Source: Oryzias latipes
Lineage: Eukaryota; Chordata; Actinopteri; Beloniformes; Adrianichthyidae
Length of the DNA: 64,000 nucleotides
Assembly: GCF_002234675.1 (NCBI RefSeq)
Contig: NC_019876.2
Span: 13,948,829 to 14,012,828 of the forward strand
Reading direction: 5' to 3'
Numbering within the stretch: position 1 is the stretch's first letter; the number at the start of each line of letters is the position of its first letter. Below are positions 26,434-44,200 of this stretch, piece after piece. Both the position numbers and the translations under genes were made by a program. The notes beneath the pieces were generated by a model, which was not told the origin of the DNA, searched no databases, and was given only the letters and a program-made list of their open reading frames with translations.

Positions 26434-27480
26434 AAGCCCTTTAAATCTTTACTGAAACTGCTCAGTTCAGTAATGTTTCAAGTATGGAGGACCTTCAAAA
26501 TGATCATTTGTTTTTTATTCATCTGTAAAAGTCCGATAACTGAACCAATCTTCAAAAGAATCCAAATATATAAATGTAAATGCATTTTTATAAAAAGAAG
26601 GCATCTAAAGCTCCTTCATGTAATCAACAAATATCCATATTGTAGTGGCGGTCATGTGCACGTTGGGTCTGCTGGCACCGGGGCATTGTGGGATGCGATC
26701 CCCAAGTCAAAATAGGGCTGAGAGTGGATGTTTATTTTGCTCATGTTTCTTTTCAAATGGGTGTTTTGTTGTTCCACCCTTAGTTAATACTTCCTGTTAT
26801 GTTTGTCTCTTTTTGTTGCACCATGAGTGTGAGAAGGGGAGAGGATGTTAACACTTGTGTGATGTTCAATACTGTGTGTTCAAAAGAAATGGGCTTAATG
26901 ATGGGGCAGTAGAATATGCAGTCAGCTTCTCATTCTGCCTCCTTTTCTCTGAGGCTGTACGGAGTCGTGTGGTGTTTGGGAAACGGACTGTTCTGTAGTG
27001 CAGTCAGTTGATTGATGGTTCAGTTGGCTGACAGCTCGGCTCCCGTTTTCCCGCTCCAAGCGACATACCAGCTGATCCTCTGCAATAATAAGCTCAATAT
27101 TAAGTCATGTCTTGAATGTGACGTGTTTGAAATTCACAATTTTAATAAGTAAAACTGCTTCTTTTCGCATCAATATTTTATTTGTCATTTGCAAGATACA
27201 ATAGACAATTACGACATAACAATACAGAATGAAATAGTTTTTATCTTGATAATCTTAACTATTAAGACCAAACATGTAAGTAATATATTTTTTTAAATTA
27301 GTGTTTAATAACCTAATAAAGCAATCATAGAAGGAAATGAATGTGAAACTAAAAATAAAAAATGGAAAAGAAAAAAAACAGAAATGCGGGAGTTAATTTA
27401 CTAATCCAAAAAGTTTACATATGTTAATGTTTGTTTGTTTTTTAGCCTTTGTATTTTTCGAAGCACAAATTCTTTTCCTA
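26434..27480. other. Intergenic DNA, no gene seen
   Basis: Short open frames near 26473-26851 overlap each other in different frames and show no protein-like composition. No conserved motif was recognised. Confidence 0.5.
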
Positions 27481-28006
27481 TCAACTGAAGACAATGTGAG
27501 GCTAGCTAAACGCATGACGCCGGCCGGTCAGCGGAACCGGAAGTGGATGTCTCCAGGAGATTAGTGTGTTTACATCTCAGGAGTAGCCTCCGCGCACCCG
27601 GCGTCACCCCGCCGTCCACAGGAGACCCCTGAGATTTTCCTTTCCATTTCCCCGCTGGCTTGAACGCCGTTCTCTGAATGTATGTTTTAACTTTCCTGCT
27701 GTGGTTGGGAGAGTCGTGATTCTGGACTTGAGCTGCGGGATTGTTGTCGCGGAGTCGGCCCATCATCATCCAGTCTGTGGAAGTGGGACAAGCGAACAGA
27801 TGGTGCTTTACGGACGCGGGCTGCAGAGCTGCCCACGTCCGTCCATTTAAACTATGAACTTCTAATCAGTGACATAAACACTTGACCTTTACCACCGTAA
27901 ATAATGTCTGGGTCTCAAGGCTGAGAGAGAACGGAGAAATATTTATCCGCCGATTAAATTGTCGGTTTAGTTAATCCCCGCTGACGCGCGTCTGTGTTGG
28001 TGAACA
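27481..28006 (+). promoter_or_regulatory. cldnd1 promoter and 5' UTR region
   Basis: GC and CpG content rise sharply relative to the AT-rich DNA to the left. An ETS-type motif CCGGAAGT lies at 27537-27544, typical of TATA-less housekeeping promoters. The 5' UTR presumably runs from near here to the ATG at 28007. No convincing splice pair was found in it, so the transcription start is not fixed. Confidence 0.5.
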
Positions 28007-33053
<5,047 letters not shown>

Positions 33054-34858
33054 ACGACTCACAAACCCATTATAACTGAACTTTGACGCCAAGATGATTT
33101 TTTTTTCCAAGTACATCTGCATGTTTTCCAAGTGCACATAATCAGAAAGTCCACTACAGTCTTTTTTTTTTTTTATCTTTAGGTCGTCGTCTTTTTTTTT
33201 TTTTTACCAAAAACAAAAAAAAAAAAGCTTGGTATTGGAGGAACATTTATTGATATCTAGCATGTCAGTAAAAATCCAAAACCATAAAACATCCAAAAAG
33301 GCTTGAATGTTGCTCATCAATGGGCATGGCTTTAAAAGATCTAAAAAGCCTACCGGTAATTGAGGGAGATGTTGTGGCTGAAAAAAAACAATCAATGACA
33401 CGTGAAACACGGACTCTGCTACGTCCAGAAGGACAAAAGAAGCTACAACTGCCGAAGATAAACAGTTTTTTACGATTGTTGGTGTTTTTTATTTTTTGTT
33501 TGTTAGCAAAAAGCGTCCATAAATAACAAACCAAGACATGTAAGAGTTTGGGGAAAAAAACCAGGTATCTGATGTGTCATGTTAACCAGAAGCACAGAGT
33601 TGGAACCCGCCGCCCCCCTTGAGCCTGGAAGCTGAGGGGGTCCAAACCGCTTTCAAACCGAAACCTTTCACAAAGTAAAATCACAAAACGGTACCAACTC
33701 CCGTCGTCTTTGTTCCAGGTCAGTCCTGAGTCTTTAAACACCCTCAATCCGATGCTCTTCTTTAAACTTCTCTGTTTTCGTCGTCTGCGCTGCATTTCGT
33801 TTGTGCGATCTGTTTAAAAAAGCCTTTTTTGTTGTTTTTCCTGAAATGTTATCACACTCATTTCCTGAAATGGTGGAATGCTTCAATCACTCAAGACGCA
33901 CACTGAATATTCCTGTCTAGTCTTTTTATTTCGTTTGTCCAGCTTGGCTGCAATATGATCGATGTACATGACAAAACACAACAAACAGTGTTCCAATAGT
34001 TTACAGCAGTCATGCAGCAAAGGAAATGTGCGACTGGTGTGTGACGAATGACTGCAGGCTGCAGGTTTGTTTTGGTTTTTATTTCGGATGTCACCCAAAG
34101 ATCCATGTGAGTTTGATGGATTTCTCCTATTGTGGGACCTAAAAAAAAAAAAAAAACAGCAGCTGTCTGTAATGCACAAAGGTGCGGGACACAGCCGAGG
34201 ATTGTGGGAGCCCAAAAACGCGTCATCTGTCATTTCAGCCGCTTTCAGAGCAGCTTTAAGGCGACTGTTGTTACTTTTTGTTCCGTAAAGGTCACATTTC
34301 TGTTTCCCTTTTTTTGTACTGAATTGACATGTCGTTTATCTTTTCAGTGATTTTGAGTTATTGGTGTATTTTTCATGTAAGTTCTGTTACGTTTTTTTAG
34401 TACAACTAAAGATAAAGGATGATTTAGTCCACATAGTTGTGTTCACATTTTGTTTACCTCATACTTGTTCTTGTGAACTTGTTTTTAACAGTGTTTTTGT
34501 CATTCGGATTACATTTTTTGTTGCCACCGTAGCGAAAAAAAACAATCAATTTGCTTCCTTGGCATTATGAATGTAATTTAAAGGCCATATTATGATAAGC
34601 TACCCCCTCCCCTTTTGCACATGCCCCAAATGTTGCTATGGTAACTGGTAGTAAAAGTATTTTTTTGATGTAATTAAGGTTCCACGGTCCTTTCTAAAAC
34701 ATGTTTTGAAATATTTGTGAATGCATTTAAAAGCACAAGAAGCGTCTCACTCCTCTGTATCCTGTGATGTTTGTGACTCCTCCGTGTAAACTTTGTGTCG
34801 TAAACTTTTAAAGGGTGCGTTAGAATAAAAAAATGTTTCCTTTTTTTTGAAGCACCTC
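33054..34858. other. Convergent intergenic region: 3' UTRs of cldnd1 and acy3
   Basis: The two genes converge here, 1.8 kb apart. AATAAA occurs at 34824-34829 on the + strand, and TTTATT (AATAAA on the minus strand) occurs near 33925 and 34078. The two UTRs probably occupy most of this interval and may overlap. The many short ORFs run in both directions with homopolymer-rich protein and are not credible genes. Confidence 0.5.
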
Positions 34859-37800
34859 TCATTCCTCTTCCTCTGACGTTAATGCCCGCTCGTCGGCCTG
34901 CTCCTCTTCCTCCGTCTGCGCCCGGATGGCGGGGATCGCCAGCCGCCTCTTCCTGGCCAGCGAGAGTGCGATGCCCTTCTCGTAGTAGGAGCACTCGTTT
35001 ATGAAGAGGGCATAAAGGGGCTCGCCGCCTTCATACCTCAGGGTCTCCCCTGTGAACGTCTGGAACAAGGGGTCATGGGGCCGGAGCAGGCAGAAGTCTC
35101 GATCCTGTGAGGAGAAATGGAGAAACGTGACTCACAAAATAAAACTGCTGTCTGGCCCGTTTCAAAATAAAAGCTTAAGAGGGCTCACAGGTTCTGGGTT
35201 TCTTGAAAAGCATTCAAGCGGACACATACGAAGTCTGCACCTCGCTAATCTCTACAAGGGAAATCTGTTGACACCGTATCCAGTTTGAGTGTTTCATGAC
35301 CAGTCATCAAACACAATATAAAGATTGCTGATGGATGAAATTTAACATCTATATGCCGACTCAGCTTAAGTGAAAAGCTGCTGAAAGCTTTAAACAGCTC
35401 CCAACACTCCTTAGATTTATTCAAAAAGTCACAAATGTTTGTTTATGATACCTTTTTCCTGTATTGTGTTCAAGTTTATATCTAATTTTAAACATTAATT
35501 AAAATCTATTTCACACATAAAAAAAATTAAAACTTTTTTTTTTTACAAGAAAACATGTTCTCAAAACATAAAACTAGAGTTCAGACAGTTAATTTTACAC
35601 TAGCAGTTTAAACATTTTTTTGAATAATATTTATAACTTACTACAGTAAATATACCTTTTTAATCATTTTCTACACATTTTCGACACTATAATTGGGTCA
35701 GGATTTTATTGTTTAAAGTACCAAAAATTTTAAATTATCTTATTTTTTAAATATCATCCACCAAGACATACAAAATTTTGAAAACTAATGTAAAATTAAT
35801 TTATACAGTAAAAATGTAAATATATTTGTCTTGAAATTTCCCCTAATCTTTAGCAAAATGTAGTCTATTTAAGTGTACTACATTTATACTTAGTCTATAC
35901 TAAACGTGAGGCTGTCTACTTGAAGTTCACTTTTTACATAACATATATTTTGAAACTTAAAATGTTTCAATTTTGTCTAAATTATTATTGAGTTAGCCTA
36001 CCTCAAACACAACACATAAAAAGTCTATATTAGACTTGCAATACTTATGCTTAAGTATACCCAAATAAACTTTGTGTACTATTTTTCTAAAGGGATGTGT
36101 TTACTGGACTCCTTCAGCTCACTTTTTAAACATGTGACTTTAAAACCAATTAATGGATGCTGTTAAATTCATGTCCTGCTGATTATGCCGTAAATCATTT
36201 GACAGGAGGACTAATGATTCACTAGCTGCTAATTGATAAGTTACTCCAGGACTTGAATAAAATCACTGAGGACAAAAGAAAAAAAGCTTTTACAGACTCA
36301 TGTTTTTAACATGTTCTTCTGCCATTTTTCTGATGACGGACGACATATAGAGAGAAATTCCCGCATAAAATTGCATTTCTGAGTATTTCTTTATCCAAAT
36401 TCTTGTGAATCATGAGCAGATTAAAAAAAATGCAGTTTAAAAAAGATTGTAGCTTGTGTTTGAGGAGATGATGTTAGCTTATCTACTTCAAGTGAGGATA
36501 TTTGAATTCTCACATTCCTACAAGGACATACCTGGAGATGAGAGTGAATGGCTGCTGTGATGTTGTGAGTCTTGCTGTCCCTGGGGTAGTCGATGTTTTT
36601 GACCAGGGTGAACACATCCACCCATCCTCCTTCAAATACAGCGCCTGTCATGAGAAGAGGGCAGCGCTGAAGCACAAGCCACAGCTTCAAACAATGCTCA
36701 CAAGAAGCGGGTACCTGAGTTAAAGAGGCCAACCCAGTCCAGCATGTGCCGCACGCCTGCGCTCATCACCGCATAGATGTCCGATCTGACCCCCCCGTGC
36801 GGCTGAGGGCCGATCTCCATGGCTGCAGGAAGTCGAGACATTCAGGTTTGGTTTCTTGATTATGGATTTCTTTTTTTAGGCTCCTTTGAGTCGAGGTCAT
36901 TTCTGTGTGAACATCCTATAAACTTGATCTAGCTGGTGGTCATTTTTGTTAGTGTTCGGGGCTTCCCAACCCTGTTCCTGAAGATCTACAATCCTGCTGT
37001 GACTACTGTACTGCTGAGTCAGGTGGTTCCAGCTTCTGATAGACTGAAAACATCCAAACCAAATGATTAAGACTGCTAGAAAGGACACAGTGGTACAGCT
37101 TTAGGACCAGCTTCAGATAGTAATCCTCAACTCTTCAACATCATTTGGGATGCCACAAGGCTCCATGTTGGAGCTTCTGCTCTTTTTGGTTTACCTCCTT
37201 TCTCCGCGTTCATTGCTTATAAAAGCTGGCTTCTTCATTCACTCATATGCTAACAACAGCCAGGATTTCCACACCTTTTCAGTAAAACCACCTCTGTCAT
37301 GTGTTGATGTTATTACAAACTGTTTATTTTTTAAGCTTTTTTTTTTTTTTTTCTACACTTTGGCTTAGTTGTTTTATAAACCATTTTAAAAAAATAGTCA
37401 GCTCTTGTAGTTTTTTTTCTCTCTTTAAACTTACCAAATCCATGTTTTCCAACAGAATCAAGAGAGTATGATTCCTTCCCTGAAATGCCAAGATGGATGA
37501 ATCTCATTGGTGTATCTGGCATTCGTCTCTGAAAAAAAAGTGCAAATTCAATTTGATCTCCAAGAGGGACAAATATTGAAAATACATACTTTTAAAATAA
37601 ATGTATTCTCTTATAAATAATCCTTAAAACGCTTGACACGACTCATGCAAATGCAATAGAGCAAAATAAAATACTCTTACACATATTTTAAATACAATAG
37701 AAACTATTTCATGTTTGCATTCAAATAATGTGTATTTTCCATGTCACCAATATGATCCGTTCCTCATCTGATTCACAAAAATTTGAATAAATATACTCAG

Positions 37801-38542
37801 AAATGTCATTTTAGGCTTTAATTTCCTTAATATATGTCCTCCTTCTCCAAAAAGACCATTTTCATTGGAGTGGGTCTTTAAAAATGACATGCACCTCAGA
37901 ACTAAATTCCAATAAATTCTGAAATAATGGGAATTCATTGGTTACATTAACCGAAAAAACATGGATTTATCATAAATGAAAAAAAGATGACAGTGAAAAG
38001 GGAGAAGTTTCACAGACCTGCAGGTGCTTGAAAATGTGCAGGCAGATCCAGTCGCAGTCTGAGTAAGCGATGAAGCACAGGCCCATGTTGGCTGTGGTGC
38101 TATGAAGGTCACAAACCAGATCCACAGCTCCTGGACCACCTTTAGGACCGAGCATGGTGTTTAGTTCCTGGGCCCGGAGGACCTCGTAGGGGGGCGAGTC
38201 CGATGTGGGACCGCTGAGAGACAAAAACTTGATCACAAACAGATCCTTGAGGGTGGACAGCATTTTTTTCTCATCATCTCACTTGAGGGTGGCTAGGGTG
38301 AAGCAGCGGTTCAGGTCGGTGTCTGTGTATCGGCGGCACTGCTGGACGGCCCTCGGGTTGGACAGCACGGTTAGCATGGATGTGTGCTCTTCGCCGTCAT
38401 CCTCCTCTCCCTCCGAGGCTCTTCTCTGCAACTTTAGCACGTCTCTCACCAAGTAGACTCCTGGCAATTCGTTGCCATGGGTACCACCACACACAGCGAT
38501 CCGGGACAACCTGGGCAAACACACTGGCTCATCTACATCCAT
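34859..38542 (-). CDS. acy3: Aspartoacylase-2 / aminoacylase-3 (N-acyl-aromatic amino-acid deacylase)
   Basis: This is a zinc hydrolase of the aspartoacylase family that removes acyl groups from N-acyl (chiefly aromatic) amino acids and mercapturates in the cytosol. Coding exons on the minus strand are 38542-38283, 38213-38018, 37528-37435, 36822-36715, 36644-36532 and 35104-34859 (TGA). All are GT-AG with matching phases, and the 1,017 nt encode 338 aa. Zinc ligands are visible as GGTHGNE (H22, E25) and DLHSTT (H124). The substrate-binding pair N78-R79 (TDLNR) and the catalytic Glu at 186 in MEIGPQPHG are intact. KESYSLDSVGKHGF resembles ACY3 more than ASPA. Two acidic additions stand out: GEEDDGEE near residues 45-53, and a Glu-rich C-terminus. 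The ATG at 38542 directly follows a splice acceptor, so a noncoding first exon lies upstream (donor at 38639). Confidence 0.9.
36955..37115. mobile_element. Palindromic MITE in acy3 intron
   Basis: CCAACCCTGTTCCTGAAGAT at the left and an imperfect inverted counterpart near 37098-37115 (TTAGGACCAGCTTCAGAT) suggest a degraded member of the family also seen at 31117 and 46503. It lies in intron 4 of acy3. Confidence 0.45.
37748..37882 (-). mobile_element. 'TTAAAG-CCCACTC' MITE fragment, acy3 intron 3
   Basis: Read on the minus strand it starts TTTAAAGACCCACTCCAATG and carries the ACATTTCTGAGTA and GTGAATCAGATGAGG segments. These recur at 36300-36440, 39384-39600 and 52202-52627. It is an incomplete copy. 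Confidence 0.55.
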
Positions 38543-38638
38543 CTGACTCAGAAGAAACAAGAGCAGAGTTAAGAAGCGTGTTCAAAGTCTTGGGTTGAGT
38601 AAAAACAAAAAACAAAAAAGAAAGTAAATTTAAATTAC

Positions 38639-38720
38639 CTGGCTCGTCTTTCTTCCAGAAATGTGTAAAGGAACAGTTTTGACACCAAAGTCAGTCTCTT
38701 AAATCCAGTTTGGACAATCA
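38639..38720 (-). promoter_or_regulatory. Probable noncoding first exon of acy3
   Basis: On the minus strand a donor CAG|GTAATT has its last exon base at 38639, about 95 bases before the acceptor TCAG that immediately precedes the acy3 ATG. The 5' limit is not visible, and the upper bound given is a guess. Confidence 0.4.
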
Positions 38721-39383
38721 GGATGAAATGTTTTCGGATTCCTGCTTTTTTTTTTTTACCCAACGTCCCACCTAGCTGTTAGCTGTCGCACCCCTCTTCC
38801 ACCCTCTCCCTGGCTTTCACGCTGTTTCCCTGATTCAGCATCCCTCCCTCTGTTCTCGCCGCTTGTTGTTGCCCTCCCACCGTCTCATCCACCTCTGCAC
38901 TACAGCACTTCCCCGGCAGGGTGTGTCCCCAAGTGATGCGGTGCATCTGTCCTTTCTCCTGTAGTCACCCCCCCATCCACACACGATTCCCCAACGTTTG
39001 CCTCTGGACCATGTATGGGACGGTATGTTCTAGTTTGCCTTTCAGAAAACTGTGGAAGGTACATCTGCCGGCATGACTCAGCAATGTTTACAGGGCAGGA
39101 AGCCGCTCCTCTGAATCAGCTGGGAGTGAAGCAGAGCACCTGTTTAAATGTAAAAATGTTATCTAATATAAATCGTTCGATCCATTTCCTTTTTTGGAAC
39201 TTTGATGGAAATCACTCTAGTAACTCAGATAAGGAAGGATACTAACAATTAGCAGAGGAAAGGGAAGTATGAGGGAGTATTAGGGCCTCCATAAAAGAAA
39301 AATAAATTATATGTAAGAATACATCAGAAACATCCACAGATTTTCTGAATCCACTTTGTTCCCTTTCAATGCATTTCTTTAAA
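38721..39383. other. Intergenic DNA upstream of acy3, no gene seen
   Basis: A pyrimidine-rich stretch around 38760-39000 probably includes the acy3 promoter. No clear core element was recognised, and no credible ORF or RNA is present. Confidence 0.4.
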
Positions 39384-39810
39384 GGTCCATTCCGATGAAA
39401 ATGATGCTTTTGGTATTTTTAACACATTCTGGTGGACTTTTTCTCAACAGAGGACATACATAAAGAAAATTGATCTAAAAATTACATTTCTGAGTAGTTC
39501 TTTATTTAAATTGATGTGCATCAGAAGGATATTAAAAATAAAGTGCTGTTTGAAAAAGTATTTGTATTTGTGACATAGAAACAAGGAACCGTCTCCCTGC
39601 TCCACTTCAATCTGATGCATCCACTTGCAGACAAACAGATCCATGTACGTCTTCATTTTCCTCGTCTGAGATGGTATCAGGATAAAAACCGGATAGCTCC
39701 AATATTGCTCGCCATTTTTGTTGCACCGCTAATGTTAAGTGGGGGGTGTGAAAAGGGCTTTAAAATAGTAGGAGAGAGTGAAAACAAAGGAATCATGGGA
39801 AGTCTGGGGA
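39384..39810. mobile_element. MITE-like composite, same family as 52202-52627
   Basis: It starts TTTAAAGGTCCATTCCGATG and shares the GAGTAGTTCTTTATT and GTGCATCAGAAGGAT blocks with the 52202 copy. It then runs into the segment shared with 29026-29150. No terminal duplication could be assigned. Confidence 0.5.
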
Positions 39811-41218
39811 GGCTTACTCCCTGCAAACAGCCAAATTTGTGGGAAGAAGCACCCAAAGAGCAGCTACAGAGTTGGGTGCCTTGCTCAAGAGTTGTGTAAT
39901 TGAGAAAATACTAACAAAGACTTAAAAAAAAAAAGAATGAAGTAAAAAAACATTAAAATAAAGTTTGAGAGGGTCTTTGACATTGCAGCATTTATTACAG
40001 ATTCTTGTGTTAATACAAAATACTGACAAATGTCTTAATCAAGTATGTAAACTCCCTTTTCTCCGAAAAAAAACAAAAAAGTCCTTGTCCAATATTACAA
40101 CCAAAAAAAAATTACCAGAAAAAAACTACAATATAGTTACTGATAATATATATTCTATACATTTATAAAATCAGTTATTTTCAATGCATGTAAATTTCTT
40201 TTTTTTAATTCTTCATTTTTAAGTACACTTACAAACAGAATTGAGATTCTCACACACAGACAGACGTGTCATGTTTTTGGTGTCAGAGAGAACGTTCATA
40301 CCTCTACACAGGTGGGATGCTTGTTGCCTTTTCCACATCTTCATTAAAAAAAAAAAAAAAAAAAAAAAAGACAAATACTCGCTTGGATTTTAGCCAAGTC
40401 ATCGTTTTTCCAGGATCATTTCATCGATGAAAGTTGAATAAAACTCCAAACTACGTGCAACAAACACTTGTTAACGCGAGTGTTTCAACGTGAAACCACC
40501 TGTAGTAAGAGTTTTTTCCCCCAGAGAAGGTCGTTTCTTTTAAGGCAAAATGAAAATTGTGCACATTTAGGCGTTAAAGCCAAACATTTTTTCCATAAAA
40601 AAAGTCTCCAAAACGTTACAGTGGGAATGGTCAACAAGTATTCTAGCTGATGAAGAATTCTTAACAGTACAGCTAATCTTTTTTTTTTCCAACGATGGAA
40701 GAGCAGATAGTCGATTTACACAAACACACCTGAACCTTCATTACCATAAGACACTAAATCAGCAATAAAACAAAAATCAATCTCTTTGAAGGCCACCAGC
40801 TGATATTCAATGATTTAAGCATATAGGTGTGTACATATTGACTTTTTTTAAACCCCCCTCCCGTTTTTTTTTTTTCTTTTTTAAAAGAGCCGTGAACCAA
40901 ACAGTGTGGACGATGGCAGGAAAGTGCAGGCGGTTTCGGCTGAAACCTTACCTGATACTCGACTGACAAGATTAGGAAACTGGATTTGAAGCAGATCCGG
41001 AAGAGCTGCTTATTTCGTTCCCTCCTCTGATCCAGAGCTAACATAACTACTTCTGAAACCATGGAAACCTCTGCTGCGACTGTGGGAGAGTACAATTAAA
41101 CAAAGAAAATAACAGCAGTGACAGTTCAGGAGATCTCCTACAACAGAGAGCCACTGGGGGAGAGGGAGGCGGTCATCCGGGAAGTCCCTTGATGGCACGT
41201 TAAAGTCCACGAAGAGGT
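39811..41218 (-). other. Probable osbp2 3' UTR with poly-A run
   Basis: The minus strand downstream of the osbp2 stop carries AATAAA at 39996-39991, which would give a 3' UTR of about 1.2 kb. An A(25)-like run lies at 40344-40368 on the + strand. No ORF is credible. Confidence 0.4.
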
Positions 41219-44200
41219 TCAAAATATATCGGGGCAGTCGTCCCACTTGCCTTGATCCTTGGCTTCCCAGTAGCCTCCCTTATAGACGTGGACCGCCTCA
41301 CCTGTGATTTTGTCCTCTGTGTGCTCAAACCAGCGGGCTTTGTAGTTCTCGTGAGGGACGCCTAAGAGAAAAAGCAAACGTGTGAGGAAAATGGGGTAGA
41401 CGACTCAAAGACGGGCAGAAATTTAAGGCCGCAGAGGCGACAGTTGAGGTGATTAAAGAGGAATACTTGCTTTTTAGGGAAGGATCAGTAACAGAGTCCT
41501 CATCGACAGCTTTTAGAAGACAAAGAATTTGATTTTTTCACTACCATTTCATTTTCCTGGATCATTCACCCATGCAAATTAGAGATGAAGCCCCCCAAAA
41601 AAATAACGAGCATCGCTTTCCCCCTTCCCCAAACTCCTCCTCACCTTCTTCAGACGTGCTGGACGAGCGCTGGTTCAAGGCCTCCCGTTCCCTTTCGCGG
41701 CGAGCGGTGCGCTGCTTCTCCTCCAGCCGCTGCTTCTCGGCGTTGGCCTCGTCCCAGCGGCCATCTTCCATCAAACGCTGGTCGGGCCGGAGGCGGCTGT
41801 CGGTGGGCGCTACGCCATCCTCTGGCTCGTTCAGCGTCAGAGCCAGGGCAGTGAAGTAATACATGGTTTCTGCTCCATCCCTGACACCACAGAAGAGGAG
41901 AACCGTGAAGCATCGCATCAACTATGATTACAGTAAACAACTCCAGGTCCTGAATTAAAAATAAACTAAGAATGAGATCAGTTGACCCAAAGAAAAGCTA
42001 AACTATGTTTAAGAAAATTAAGTTGATATCAAATGAAAACTTAATGTGGCTCCCCTCTATTGCTCCAATTGTAGGGGCACTTGGAGTTTAAAGTAATGAA
42101 TTTTTGTTTTTGCATTTTAGAGTTACAAAACCCGCTGCACAGTGCAGTGTTTGGCATTCTTGCTTCACAGCAAGAAAGCCCCCGGTTCAAGTTCCGGGTT
42201 GGGCACTAGTCCAGGATGTCCTTTTCCTCTGCCTCGCCCACGAGTGGCCAGGATAGGCCCCGGCAGACCCCCGAAAGGGACAAAACGGGTTTAGAAGATG
42301 AATGAATGAAAGTTATAAAGTGTTCTGTATTTATAAGTGCTACGTGCAAACATAGATGATCGGCGACTGCTGGTGATGTCATCAAGTGGTAGAAACGTCC
42401 GGATTTGAAGACGATTTTTGCCTCAACTTTGTGCTTGGAGGGCTAAATGTAAGGGTAGGGAATGAATTTGCGAGGTTCGATCCGGTACGGTCCGGTATTG
42501 TAAAACGGACCCATTAAACAGTACCAAACCGTGCATCTAGGGTTGTAGCTCCATTGAAAAGTGAAAAGGAACCGTTGGAAATACCGTCCAATGTTTTTCT
42601 AGGCATTCGGGTTTTTGCAGTTTCCTTGTGGTTAGGGTTGGGTCTGGTTAGGTTTGGTTACGTTGGTCTATAAGTCTACAAGAATATATTGAAAATGCCA
42701 GCAACGCCCACCAGAAGTAACGTAATAAAAAGATAAGCTGATGGATGACCTCCATTGTTGTTGCTCCTCTAGTCGTTGCACTAAAATGACACAATGGCAC
42801 GCCAGCGATCTACACCACGCATGCGCCGTGAAAACAAACCGCTCAGTGGAAGCGAGACTTAACTGAGTGGAAACGCTCGCCAGAATTAACTAGACTGTAC
42901 CACTCCTTACTGCACCGCTCAGTGGAAACAAGGCTAATGCCAACCCTTTGTTTACATACTTTCTGCTACTATAACTCTTCAATTATTTATGCAATTGCTG
43001 TGATTCCAGTGGATTCTGAAGCAGAGAAAACCAGCTTTGCGCTGATATGAAACACTTTGTCGGTCAATTCAGCTGATTCACGTTCGTCGAACGAACAGTC
43101 CAGCAATTCCTGTGTGTCAAAGAGCGTGTGTTATTTAGGCATCACCTGTGACATCTCCCGTGTAAAAGGGATGAACCAATCTCAGCTAATCTCAGATAAG
43201 CTTAATAGGTATATTGTATTATTTATATCTAATATTTCTCGAAATATAACGGATTTGATTTAATCATTGACTAAAGAATGTTGAAAACTTTTGCTCTACA
43301 GTACAGTTTTCCCTCGTATATCGCGTAGGTTATGTACCATAAATAAACAGCGATAGGTGAAATCTGCAAAGCCCGAAAACAAAGTTTTAAGGCTGCAAAA
43401 CTCCTCACTACACACTCTCTGCACTTTTCTCAGACAGACAAGAACATTTTCACACTTTTCTCTCTTAAAAGTTCAACCCTTCATAGAAAAGTAAGTTCAG
43501 TTTTACAGAATGAAAACAAAGATTTATGTAACTGAACTGAATGCGTTCTGTGCAGAAAACTACACAGAAAAGATAAGTTGGCAAGATCACAAGTGGTTAG
43601 CCTCATTGCTACATGGAAGTATTGACTGTATATGTGGATGTCTCATTTACAATGCATGGAGGACATGGATTATGCTGAAAGATCAGGTGTGTTTATTTAG
43701 AAGAGCTCTACAAAACCAATGGTAATCACGTCTCCATGTCTGGGTTCATGAGATCATTCAGAGGTTCTATCAGTACGGTGAGGGTCACCATCTGCTGTAG
43801 AAAATGCGGCTTAATTTGAATTTTCAGTTGTACTTCCTTGTCTGTGTGACCCAGTCTGATGACCACATTAGTCCAAGGAGGAAAACAAATAGATTTTGTA
43901 CTATTGTCTTCTTGGAAATAAGAAAAATATTCTACAGCTCAGGAGAACAATCAGATTCTCCTTCATGTTGGTTTTGAACTGCACCTGCTGATGACATCAT
44001 CAACACGTCAATGTCCAAAGATGAGTCACTCATCGGATGATACATCGCGAATCCTTCACCGAAGTTCAGATATTTGAACCATGGAAACATCCCACTGTGG
44101 CGCCCAAAGCGCACCGCTGTCAGACCGCTGCGCCATAGGACCTATGATCGCGCCTGTACATTGACTACATCGAAACTGGGCGCTCCTGACACGCAAATCA

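Noticed and set aside
34859-38542. Identification as ASPA (aspartoacylase proper)
   Set aside because: KESYSLDSVGKHGF and the C-terminal FINECSYYEKGIAL segment resemble ACY3 more than ASPA.
41572-41859. Plus-strand ORFs opposite the penultimate osbp2 exon
   Set aside because: They are shadows of the real exon 41645-41880, which encodes the conserved [10 protein letters not shown] region on the minus strand.
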